From: an uncultured Prevotellaceae bacterium
GTDB lineage: Bacteria > Bacteroidota > Bacteroidia > Bacteroidales > Muribaculaceae
Length of the DNA: 7,608 nt
Reading direction: 5' to 3'
Assembly (NCBI GenBank): GCA_945983195.1
Contig: CAMFSS010000093.1
Coordinates: 1 to 7,608, forward strand
Positions 1 through 6,269 of this stretch are shown here, in pieces. Position 1 is the first letter of the stretch; every line of letters begins with the position of its first letter. The notes beneath the pieces were generated by a model. The model saw only the letters and a program-made list of their open reading frames with translations, had not been told where the DNA came from and did no database searches. The translations under genes were made by a program, and so were the position numbers.

Positions 1-606
1 GTCGGACTGCACTATTGGGTAGGCGCGATATTCAATGTCGCACAGCTTATCAGCTATATGTTTCTGCACGATGGCTTTACGCACTTGTTTTTCAATATGT
101 TCTCGCTTTTCATGTTTGGAGGACTGCTTGAGAGGGGGTTCGGACCGAAACGCTTCCTGTTCTACTACATTTCGTGCGGCATAGGCGCAGCGATAGTGCA
201 GGAATTGGTGTGGTGGCTCACGTGGGAGAACACGTTTGCACTTGTCGACAATCAGGGCTTTGTGGCACTGCGAGGAGCCGAGGCGGTGGCATACGGTATG
301 GAGCACGGCATGATGGACGGATTCTTCAACTCGATGATAACGATAGGCGCCAGCGGTGCGGTGTTTGGCATACTGCTTGCATTCGGCATGGTTTTCCCAA
401 ATATGCCCCTCTACCTGATGTTTATCCCCATCCCAATCAAGGCAAAGTGGATGGTTCTGGGCTACGGAGCGATAGAGTTGTTTTTCGGAGTGAGCGGATT
501 CCAGGCATCGGTAGCGCACTTTGCGCATCTTGGCGGCATGATATTCGGTTTCCTTATGTTGCTTTACTGGAAAAAGAAAGGAGTGACAGGTGGCGGAATT
601 TATTGA
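1..606 (+). CDS. Rhomboid family intramembrane serine protease (5'-truncated by window)
   Basis: This is a rhomboid protease, which cleaves transmembrane segments within the inner membrane using a Ser-His dyad. The reading frame is open from base 1, so the N-terminus lies upstream; by comparison with similar proteins roughly 30-40 residues, including the first membrane helix, are missing. The 201 codons present show the family motifs in order: HDGFTHLFFN (His at 67-69 and 82-84, Asn at 94-96, the oxyanion-side residues), a hydrophobic helix ending in the GASGAVFG box with the catalytic Ser at 352-354, and AHFAHLGG with the catalytic His at 526-528. The stretch FPNMPLYLMFIPIPIKAKW between the serine and the last helix is typical of Bacteroidetes rhomboids. 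It ends in a short basic tail (WKKKG). Its 3' end overlaps the next rhomboid by 17 bp, implying co-translation. It looks catalytically intact; substrates are unknown. Confidence 0.95.
   Translation, partial: VGLHYWVGAIFNVAQLISYMFLHDGFTHLFFNMFSLFMFGGLLERGFGPKRFLFYYISCGIGAAIVQELVWWLTWENTFALVDNQGFVALRGAEAVAYGMEHGMMDGFFNSMITIGASGAVFGILLAFGMVFPNMPLYLMFIPIPIKAKWMVLGYGAIELFFGVSGFQASVAHFAHLGGMIFGFLMLLYWKKKGVTGGGIY
577..583 (+). promoter_or_regulatory. Shine-Dalgarno sequence for second rhomboid
   Basis: AAAGGAG lies inside the 3' end of the first rhomboid, six bases before a GTG codon at 590. It is what supports the GTG start over the in-frame ATG at 611. Strong Shine-Dalgarno sequences are uncommon in Bacteroidetes, so this may be coincidence from a Lys-Lys-Gly codon run (aaa aag aaa gga), and the choice of start is not settled. 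Confidence 0.5.
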
Positions 607-1498
607 AAAGATGAAGCGCAGCTACAAGTCAGCCACAGTGCCGATGCGCTTTGTGATGATAAATGTGGCGGTGTTTGTGCTGGTGAGAGTTGTGGCACTT
701 GTGTGCCTGCTTTTCGGCATTGACGCTATGCCTGCTGTGGAGCTGCTTGAAATGCCGTCGGACGTTGTGCGCTTCGCAATGCAGCCGTGGAGCCTGATAA
801 GCTACATGTTTCTGCACTACGACGTGATGCACATACTCTTCAATATGCTGTGGCTCTACTGGTTTGGCGTGATGTTTCACCAACTGTTTGGCACTCGCCG
901 CTTTGTGGGTCTTTACTTCCTTGGCGGCATAGGCGGAGCACTGCTCTATGTGCTTGCCTACAATGTGCTTCCGCTCTTCAGCGGTGTGCATGGACTTCTG
1001 CTTGGTGCATCGGCGTCGGTGCTTGCCATAGTGGTGGCGACTGCAATGCGACAGCCCGACTACAAGGTGGGACTGCTGTTTTTCGGAGCAGTGTCGCTCA
1101 AGTGGATAGCTATAGTGACGATATTCATCGACGTAATCAGCATAGGATCGAGCAATGCAGGCGGTCACATAGCACACCTTGGCGGTGCACTTGTGGGTGC
1201 GATGTTTACACTTGCCGACCGCCGTGGCACCGACATCACGGCATGGTTCAACCGCGCCATTGATTGGGTGGTTAATCTCACCCGCTGCAGGCCACGAATC
1301 AAGACAGGCAAATTCGGCATACCGCGCACTGACAACCACAAGCAGGAGCACGACGATGAGCAGCGCGACAACCGCCGCCGAATGACTCCCGAAGATGAGG
1401 CAGAGATGGACGAGATACTCAAGAAGATAAAGCTATCGGGATATGCCTCGCTGACGGCAGCCGAGAAGAAGCGGCTTTTTGAAGTGAGCAAGAGATAG
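590..1498 (+). CDS. Rhomboid family protease with C-terminal cytoplasmic tail domain
   Basis: This is a second rhomboid of 302 residues (GTG start; ATG at 611, residue 8, would give 295). A membrane helix at about residues 21-43 is followed by PWSLISYMFLHYDVMHILFN with His81 and Asn85, then GASASVLA with the likely nucleophile Ser141, and GGHIAHLGG with His193 and the likely catalytic His196. The usual GxSxG box reads GASAS: the final Gly is replaced, as I recall being common in Bacteroidetes paralogues that read GASAA. After the last helix comes a charged linker rich in Arg, Asp and Glu, then residues 265-302 (DEILKKIKLSGYASLTAAEKKRLF), which match the small tail domain found on many Bacteroidetes rhomboids (DUF6576 from memory). 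The tail should be cytoplasmic. Its tandem position and shared MFLH...FNM motif suggest an old duplication of the upstream gene, now much diverged. Activity is likely but unproven. Confidence 0.93.
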   Translation: MAEFIEKMKRSYKSATVPMRFVMINVAVFVLVRVVALVCLLFGIDAMPAVELLEMPSDVVRFAMQPWSLISYMFLHYDVMHILFNMLWLYWFGVMFHQLFGTRRFVGLYFLGGIGGALLYVLAYNVLPLFSGVHGLLLGASASVLAIVVATAMRQPDYKVGLLFFGAVSLKWIAIVTIFIDVISIGSSNAGGHIAHLGGALVGAMFTLADRRGTDITAWFNRAIDWVVNLTRCRPRIKTGKFGIPRTDNHKQEHDDEQRDNRRRMTPEDEAEMDEILKKIKLSGYASLTAAEKKRLFEVSKR

Positions 1499-1517
1499 TG
1501 TACTGACAATTAGGAAT

Positions 1518-2663
1518 ATGGCATTAAGCAAACCACGACGACATAGCAGGATTCCGGCATTGCTGAAACTCATTGGAGCAATATTCAGCGTGTTGTTCTC
1601 GGCAGTGTATCTGGCATCGGCCTACGGCGGCAAAGCCGACCCGGTGACATCGGCAAAGCTGTCGGTGCTCGGGCTTGCCTATCCTATAGTGCTGGCAGCA
1701 ACAATTGCTTTGGCGGTGGTGTGGCTGTGTCTGCGCAGGTGGCTCCTGGCGATGATACCGATAGTGGCATTATTGCTGTCGTGTGGACCGTTCACAACCT
1801 TTTCGCCGCTAAATTTCACTGCCGGCTTCAACGAATCCGACAGTGCTATGACATTCAAGGTGCTCACCTACAATGTGATGAACTTCACCGACAATACCGG
1901 CGTGCAGCACACTCCCAACCGCACTATACAGTATATCCTCGACTGTGATGCCGACTTGGTTTTCCTTCAGGAAGCAGCGCAAGAGACCGACTTCGACAAG
2001 TGCAAGCAAGTGCGAGCCATGCTCGACGAAATCAAGGCGAAATATCCCTACTACCACAATCATCATGGTGATGTGGTGCTTCTCTCGAAGTATCCGATAG
2101 TGGCACAGGTCGACTCAGTGTACTTCGACAACCACACGCGGGCTATAGGCTGGGACGTGGCGATGAAGGGCGATACCATAAGGGCATACAGTTGCCATCT
2201 GGAGTCGATTGGTCTTACGCAGACCGACAAGCACCTCTACCGGCAGCTCACCAAATTGCAGAACATGAGCAGCACGGGCGATCTCGACGAAGTTCGCGGC
2301 ACGCTAATCACCAAGTTGGCAAGAGCCTACCGCTGCCGCTCACTCCAGGCACGCCTGCTAAGAGAACTGATCGACGGCACCGACAAGCCGGTGATACTTT
2401 GCGGTGACTTCAACGACACACCCGGCTCATTTGCCTATCGCACAATATTGGGCGACGATATGCGCGATGCCTACGCCGAGTGTGCATTAGGCCCGACAAT
2501 CACCTACCACTGCAACCGCTTCTACTTCCGCATCGACCACATACTCTACCGAGGCGACTTCGATGCAGTGAAGATTGAGCGCGGCAGCCTCAACGCATCA
2601 GACCACTACCCGCTGATTGCCACCTTTGCACTCCGACAGCGAGAGCGGACAGATGAACGATAG
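1518..2663 (+). CDS. Membrane-anchored endonuclease/exonuclease/phosphatase (EEP) family protein
   Basis: This 381-residue protein belongs to the EEP superfamily (DNase I, ExoIII, sphingomyelinase and inositol phosphatase fold), metal-dependent hydrolases of phosphodiester or phosphomonoester bonds. Three hydrophobic helices at about residues 14-36, 48-72 and 75-92 precede the catalytic domain. The domain keeps all the expected residues: Asn119 (TYNVMNF), Glu152 (FLQEAA), His227 (SCHLES), Asp297 and Asn299 (CGDFNDTPGS), Asp340 (RIDHIL) and Asp362-His363 (SDHYPL). The N-terminus is basic (KPRRHSR) and Arg73-Arg74 sit between helices 2 and 3. The positive-inside rule then places the N-terminus inside and the catalytic domain in the periplasm. 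The substrate cannot be named; nuclease and phospholipid or sugar-phosphate hydrolase are both open. It starts 19 bp after the rhomboid stop, behind an AGGA four bases upstream. From memory, a rhomboid-rhomboid-EEP order recurs in Bacteroidetes. Confidence 0.92.
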   Translation: MALSKPRRHSRIPALLKLIGAIFSVLFSAVYLASAYGGKADPVTSAKLSVLGLAYPIVLAATIALAVVWLCLRRWLLAMIPIVALLLSCGPFTTFSPLNFTAGFNESDSAMTFKVLTYNVMNFTDNTGVQHTPNRTIQYILDCDADLVFLQEAAQETDFDKCKQVRAMLDEIKAKYPYYHNHHGDVVLLSKYPIVAQVDSVYFDNHTRAIGWDVAMKGDTIRAYSCHLESIGLTQTDKHLYRQLTKLQNMSSTGDLDEVRGTLITKLARAYRCRSLQARLLRELIDGTDKPVILCGDFNDTPGSFAYRTILGDDMRDAYAECALGPTITYHCNRFYFRIDHILYRGDFDAVKIERGSLNASDHYPLIATFALRQRERTDER

Positions 2664-2701
2664 AAAAGATGAAATTAACAACAAAACAAAACTATAAAGA
2701 G
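2664..2701 (+). promoter_or_regulatory. A-rich leader before the M3 peptidase
   Basis: Of these 38 bases, 25 are A, ending in aaagag directly before the ATG at 2702. A-rich upstream stretches stand in for Shine-Dalgarno pairing in Bacteroidetes translation initiation. The leader also contains an in-frame ATG at 2669 that would extend the protein by 11 residues; I treat it as leader because the extension would spoil the signal peptide. No TAnnTTTG promoter element is seen here or just upstream. Confidence 0.5.
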
Positions 2702-4816
2702 ATGAAACAAACATTATTAACCGCAACCGCAGCGTGTGCCGTGCTGCTCACGGCAAGCTGCTCAAAGCAAATGGACAATTCAGAGAACCCATTCTTGAAG
2801 GACTATACCACTGAGTATGAGATTCCTCCATTCAATGAAATCAAGTATGAGCACTACATTCCAGCCATCAAGGCAGGAATCGAGGAGCGTAACCAGGAAA
2901 TCTGGGCAATCACAAGCAACCGCGCAATGCCCGACTTCGACAACACTATCCTTGCTCTCGACAACAGCGGACAATTGCTCACCAAGGTGAGCTATGTGCT
3001 CTATGCACTCAGCGAGAGCGATAATACTCCCGAAATGGAGAAAGTGACAGAGGAGGCAATGCCAATGCTCACAACAGCATCCGACGAGCTTTCGATGAAC
3101 GAACAGCTCTTTGAGCGCATCAAGCAGGTGTATGACCGCAAGGAGTCGCTCAACCTCACAACTGCACAGACACGCCTGCTCGACCACTACTACAAGCAGT
3201 TTGTCCGCAATGGCGCACTCCTTTCGGCTGCCGAAAAGGACACACTCAAGAACATCAACCAGCAGCTTGCCAATCTGGAACTTTCGTACAACTCCAACAT
3301 ACTGAAGGAGACCAACGAGAGCGAGATTGTGGTGGAGAAGGAAGCTGACCTTGCAGGAATCCCGGCATCGACTGTGGCTGAGGCTGCCGCTGAGGCTGAA
3401 CGCCGCGGAAAGGCAGGAAAGTGGGTATTCACAGTGCACGCACCCAGCCGTCTTGCCGTGCTCACCTATGCCGACAACCGCGATCTGCGCCAGCGCATGT
3501 ATGAAACCTACACATCACTTGCAAGCAACAACAACCAGTATAACAACTCGGAGAACATCAACAAGCTGATTGAGCTTCGCACACGCAAGGCAAAACTACT
3601 CGGCTTCAACACATTCGCCGATTATCAGATGGACGACGTTATGGCAAAGACAGTTGCCAATGCCGAGAATCTGCTCTATCAGATATGGACTCCGGCAGTA
3701 GCCAAGGTGAAAGAGGAGGTTGCCGACATGCAGGCATACGTGAACAAGAATGGCGAAAACTTCAAGATTGCACCTTGGGACTACTATTACTATGCCGAGA
3801 AGGTGAAGAAAGAGAAATTCAACCTCAGTGAGGACGATGTGCGCCCATACTTCCAGCTTGAGAACGTGGTGAAGGGTATCTTCACTATGGCAAACCGCCT
3901 CTACGGCATCACTTTCACTGAAATGCCCGATGCCCCCAAATATAACCCTGAAGTTACCGTCTACGACGTGAAAGATGCTGAAGGCAACCACGTGGCAGTG
4001 TTCATGACCGACTACTTCCCACGCAGCACCAAGCGCCAGGGCGCATGGATGAGCGAATTTAAGGGTGAGTACAACTACGACGGCGTGAGCGAGCGACCGA
4101 TTATCTACAACGTGGGCAACTTCACCAAGCCGACCAAGGACATGCCGTCGCTGCTTACACTCGATGAGGTGGAGACAGCTTTCCATGAGTTTGGCCACGC
4201 CCTTCAGGGCATGCTCACCAAGGCAGAGTTCCGCGGACAGGCAGGAACCAACGTCGACCGCGACTTTGTGGAGCTTGCATCGCAGATCGACGAGCATTGG
4301 GCAATGGAGCCTGAGCTGCTCAAGACCTACGCAAAGCACTACAAGACAGGCGAAGTGATACCCGATGAGCTTATCAAGAAGCTCGACGCATCAGCCAAGT
4401 TCAACCAGGGCTTCGCTACTACCGAGCTGGTAGGAGCCGCACTTCTCGACATAGAGTGGCACAAGGCCGGCTACAACGGACCGGTCGACGTGAAGGCATT
4501 TGAGGCCGATGTGGCAAAGCGTCTTGGCTTGCCTGCCGAAGTGCAGTTCCGCTATCGCAGCCCTTATTTCAAGCACATCTTCGGCAGCACCCAGTATGCT
4601 TGCGGCTACTACACCTATCTGTGGGCAGAAGTTCTCGATGCCGACGGCTTTGAGCTATTCAAGGAGAAAGGCATCTTCGATCCTGCAACAGCCAAGGCTT
4701 ACCGCGAGAATATCCTTGAGCCGGGCGACAGTGAGGATCCTATGGTACTCTACAAGCGATTCCGCGGTCAGGAGCCTACAGTTGACGCTCTGCTCAAGAA
4801 CCGTGGCTTGAAGTAA
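2702..4816 (+). CDS. dcp: M3 family zinc metallopeptidase, peptidyl-dipeptidase Dcp type, lipoprotein
   Basis: This 704-residue enzyme is an M3A zinc peptidase (E. coli Dcp and oligopeptidase A are about 680 residues). Dcp removes dipeptides from peptide C-termini, so a role in peptide breakdown is likely. Residues 1-19 form a signal peptide ending LLTAS, followed by lipobox Cys20, so the start at 2702 is preferred over 2669. The mature N-terminus begins NPFLKDY...PPFNEIKYEHYIPA, the usual Dcp opening. The zinc site is His495-Glu496-x-x-His499 (HEFGH) with third ligand Glu524 (FVELASQ), 29 residues after the first His as in thimet oligopeptidase. His625, Tyr632 and Tyr639 in KHIFGSTQYACGYYTYLW match the family's substrate-binding residues. 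The C-terminus (YKRFRGQEP...LLKNRGLK) favours Dcp over oligopeptidase A. The lipoprotein signal puts it at the inner or outer membrane; no clear acidic surface-export signal follows the Cys (SKQMDN). It lies 38 bp after the EEP gene and 16 bp before dgt. Confidence 0.95.
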   Translation: MKQTLLTATAACAVLLTASCSKQMDNSENPFLKDYTTEYEIPPFNEIKYEHYIPAIKAGIEERNQEIWAITSNRAMPDFDNTILALDNSGQLLTKVSYVLYALSESDNTPEMEKVTEEAMPMLTTASDELSMNEQLFERIKQVYDRKESLNLTTAQTRLLDHYYKQFVRNGALLSAAEKDTLKNINQQLANLELSYNSNILKETNESEIVVEKEADLAGIPASTVAEAAAEAERRGKAGKWVFTVHAPSRLAVLTYADNRDLRQRMYETYTSLASNNNQYNNSENINKLIELRTRKAKLLGFNTFADYQMDDVMAKTVANAENLLYQIWTPAVAKVKEEVADMQAYVNKNGENFKIAPWDYYYYAEKVKKEKFNLSEDDVRPYFQLENVVKGIFTMANRLYGITFTEMPDAPKYNPEVTVYDVKDAEGNHVAVFMTDYFPRSTKRQGAWMSEFKGEYNYDGVSERPIIYNVGNFTKPTKDMPSLLTLDEVETAFHEFGHALQGMLTKAEFRGQAGTNVDRDFVELASQIDEHWAMEPELLKTYAKHYKTGEVIPDELIKKLDASAKFNQGFATTELVGAALLDIEWHKAGYNGPVDVKAFEADVAKRLGLPAEVQFRYRSPYFKHIFGSTQYACGYYTYLWAEVLDADGFELFKEKGIFDPATAKAYRENILEPGDSEDPMVLYKRFRGQEPTVDALLKNRGLK

Positions 4817-4832
4817 CACAAACACCCCAACA

Positions 4833-6170
4833 ATGGATAACCGACGAATGCAGTGGGAGCGTCTGATTTGCGACAAGCGATTGGGGCTGGAGCACTACAC
4901 CGACAATAAGGGCGGCATACGCAGCGACTTTCAGCGCGACTACGACCGCCTGATCTTCTCCTCGCCCTTCCGCCGCTTGCAGAACAAGACCCAGGTGTTT
5001 CCCTTGCCGGGGAGCATATTTGTCCACAACCGCCTCACTCACAGCCTTGAGGTGGCGAGTGTGGGCAAATCGCTCGCCAGCGAGGTGGCACGTGCATTGC
5101 GTGTGAAATATGCCGGTGAGGCTTGGCTGCCCAAACTTTACGATATCGACGAGATAGTGGCAGCCGCCTGCCTTGCCCACGACCTTGGCAATCCTCCATT
5201 CGGGCACTCAGGCGAGAAGACCATAGGAGCATTCTTCAGCGAAGGCGAAGGACAACCGCTCCGCGAGCGTCTTACCGATGAGCAGTGGGCCGACCTTGTG
5301 CACTTTGAGGGCAATGCCAACTCTTTCAGGCTGCTTGTGCACCAATTCAAGGGCAGGCGACCCGGCGGCTTTGCAATGACCTACTCAATGCTCGCTTCGA
5401 TAGTGAAATATCCCTACTCGTCGCTCAATGCCAATGCAAAGGGGAAATTCGGATTTTTCACCACCGCGCGCGACCTGTTTGTGCGCATAGCCGATGAGGT
5501 GGGGCTTATCCGCAAGGGCGATGACGTGTACTGCCGACATCCGCTCGTCTACCTTGTAGAGGCAGCCGACGACATCTGCTACCAGATAATGGACCTGGAG
5601 GACGCACACAAGCTGAAGACGCTTGGCACACGCGAGGTGATTGACCTGCTTCTCGGCTTCTTCGATGCCGACCGCTGCAACCACATACGCAGTGTGATGG
5701 ATCGCGTTGCCGACAAGAACGAGAAAGTGGTGTATCTGCGCTCATGCATCATAGGCGAGCTTGTGCAGGAGTGTGCACGCACCTTTGTGGAGAATGAGGA
5801 CGCAATTATGCGTGGCGACTTTGAGGGTTGCCTCATCGACCACATAAGCGAGATACCTCACCGTGCCTACGAGGCTTGCTCGGCAGTCGCCTACGACAAA
5901 ATCTACCGTGCAAGCGACGTGGTTGACATTGACCTCGCCGGAAACCGCATCATCAACGAGCTGCTCAAGCGTCTGACTGATGCCGTGCTGCACCCCGAGC
6001 GCAACTACTCGCAACTGCTGCTCTCGAAATTCCCACAGCAATATGACGTGGAGGCACCGACGCTATTCGAGAAAATTCAGGCAGTGATTGACCACATAAG
6101 CGGAATGACCGACGTGTATGCCCTCGCCCTCTATCGAAAACTCAACGGCATGTCGCTCCCTGCGGTGTGA
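4833..6170 (+). CDS. dgt: Deoxyguanosinetriphosphate triphosphohydrolase
   Basis: This is a dGTPase of the HD superfamily, hydrolysing dGTP (in some homologues other dNTPs) to the deoxynucleoside and inorganic triphosphate in the cytosol; it shapes dNTP pools and can restrict phage. It has 445 residues. The N-terminus has the family motif DYDRLIFSSPFRRLQNKTQV followed by RLTHSLEV with metal ligand His70. The HD pair is His116-Asp117 in AHDLGNPPFGHSGE, and the fourth ligand is in EAADDICY (Asp246/Asp247). The segment DLEDAHKL and the C-terminal SGMTDVYAL box (Met425-Asp427) are also typical. The spacing agrees with E. coli Dgt as I remember it (His69, His117, Asp118). An in-frame ATG at 4848 gives MQWERLICDKRLG, close to the usual start of Bacteroidetes homologues, so the true start may be there. 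It follows the peptidase stop by 16 bp and has no promoter of its own that I can see. Confidence 0.96.
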   Translation: MDNRRMQWERLICDKRLGLEHYTDNKGGIRSDFQRDYDRLIFSSPFRRLQNKTQVFPLPGSIFVHNRLTHSLEVASVGKSLASEVARALRVKYAGEAWLPKLYDIDEIVAAACLAHDLGNPPFGHSGEKTIGAFFSEGEGQPLRERLTDEQWADLVHFEGNANSFRLLVHQFKGRRPGGFAMTYSMLASIVKYPYSSLNANAKGKFGFFTTARDLFVRIADEVGLIRKGDDVYCRHPLVYLVEAADDICYQIMDLEDAHKLKTLGTREVIDLLLGFFDADRCNHIRSVMDRVADKNEKVVYLRSCIIGELVQECARTFVENEDAIMRGDFEGCLIDHISEIPHRAYEACSAVAYDKIYRASDVVDIDLAGNRIINELLKRLTDAVLHPERNYSQLLLSKFPQQYDVEAPTLFEKIQAVIDHISGMTDVYALALYRKLNGMSLPAV

Positions 6171-6216
6171 TGTGCTATGGTACAGGGAAATTTGCATAAA
6201 AATAATAGGTGCATAA

Positions 6217-6248
6217 TTTGCGTATAACGCTGCCAAGCAGTAATTTTG
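6217..6248 (+). promoter_or_regulatory. Bacteroidetes-type promoter for dsbD
   Basis: TTTG at 6217-6220 (-33 element) and TAATTTTG at 6241-6248 (-7 element, matching TAnnTTTG at every fixed base) are separated by 20 bp, in the range known for the primary sigma factor of Bacteroides. This is the only full TAnnTTTG match I found on the + strand in the window, and it sits where a promoter is expected. Transcription should start at about 6253-6258, leaving a short A-rich leader of about 12-17 bases before the ATG at 6270. The spacer is filled by two small inverted repeats, listed separately. Confidence 0.8.
6220..6240. repeat. Two adjoining short inverted repeats in the promoter spacer
   Basis: GCGT-ATA-ACGC (6220-6230) and CTGC-CAA-GCAG (6230-6240) are each perfect 4-bp arms around a 3-base centre, sharing the base at 6230. 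Together they run from the last base of the -33 element to the base before the -7 element. The arms are short, so chance is possible; a repressor or activator site is the alternative. Confidence 0.4.
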
Positions 6249-6269
6249 CAGAAAGAAAATTTAACAAAA
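6249..6269 (+). promoter_or_regulatory. A-rich leader of dsbD
   Basis: The 21 bases between the -7 element and the ATG are mostly A with no Shine-Dalgarno sequence, ending ttaacaaaa immediately before the start codon. This is the usual Bacteroidetes initiation context and supports the ATG at 6270. Confidence 0.5.

Larger units (their letters stand above)
1..6170 (+). other. Probable operon: rhomboid, rhomboid, EEP protein, M3 peptidase, dgt
   Basis: Five genes on one strand are separated by -17, 19, 38 and 16 bp. None of the gaps contains a hairpin followed by T residues or a consensus promoter, so a single transcript starting upstream of the window is the simplest reading. The 38-bp gap before the peptidase is the weakest link. 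The unit ends at or after dgt, where no hairpin terminator was found, and some read-through into dsbD is possible. Confidence 0.55.

Noticed and set aside
174..614. Overlapping + strand frame of 146 codons inside the first rhomboid
   Set aside because: It is a shifted reading of the rhomboid gene with an Arg/His/Cys-rich product and no motif.
629..1351. Antisense open frame of 240 codons across the second rhomboid
   Set aside because: Its translation is an odd mix very rich in His, Cys and Lys with no recognisable domain, and it lies wholly opposite a well-supported gene; it follows from the codon use of the sense strand.
2669..2701. Upstream ATG extending the M3 peptidase by 11 residues
   Set aside because: The extra residues are polar and charged and would sit before the hydrophobic signal; starting at 2702 gives a proper lipoprotein signal peptide with the Cys at residue 20.
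3596..4339. Antisense open frame of 247 codons across the M3 peptidase
   Set aside because: It lies opposite the conserved catalytic region, has no family resemblance, and no leader or promoter precedes it on that strand.
6171..6216. Rho-independent terminator after dgt
   Set aside because: The stretch is AT-rich with repeated GCATAA words, but I found no GC-rich hairpin followed by a run of T.
6191..6220. Second possible promoter (TTTG at 6191-6194 with ATAATTTG at 6213-6220)
   Set aside because: The downstream box lacks TA at the required positions and the TTTG there serves as the -33 element of the better promoter.
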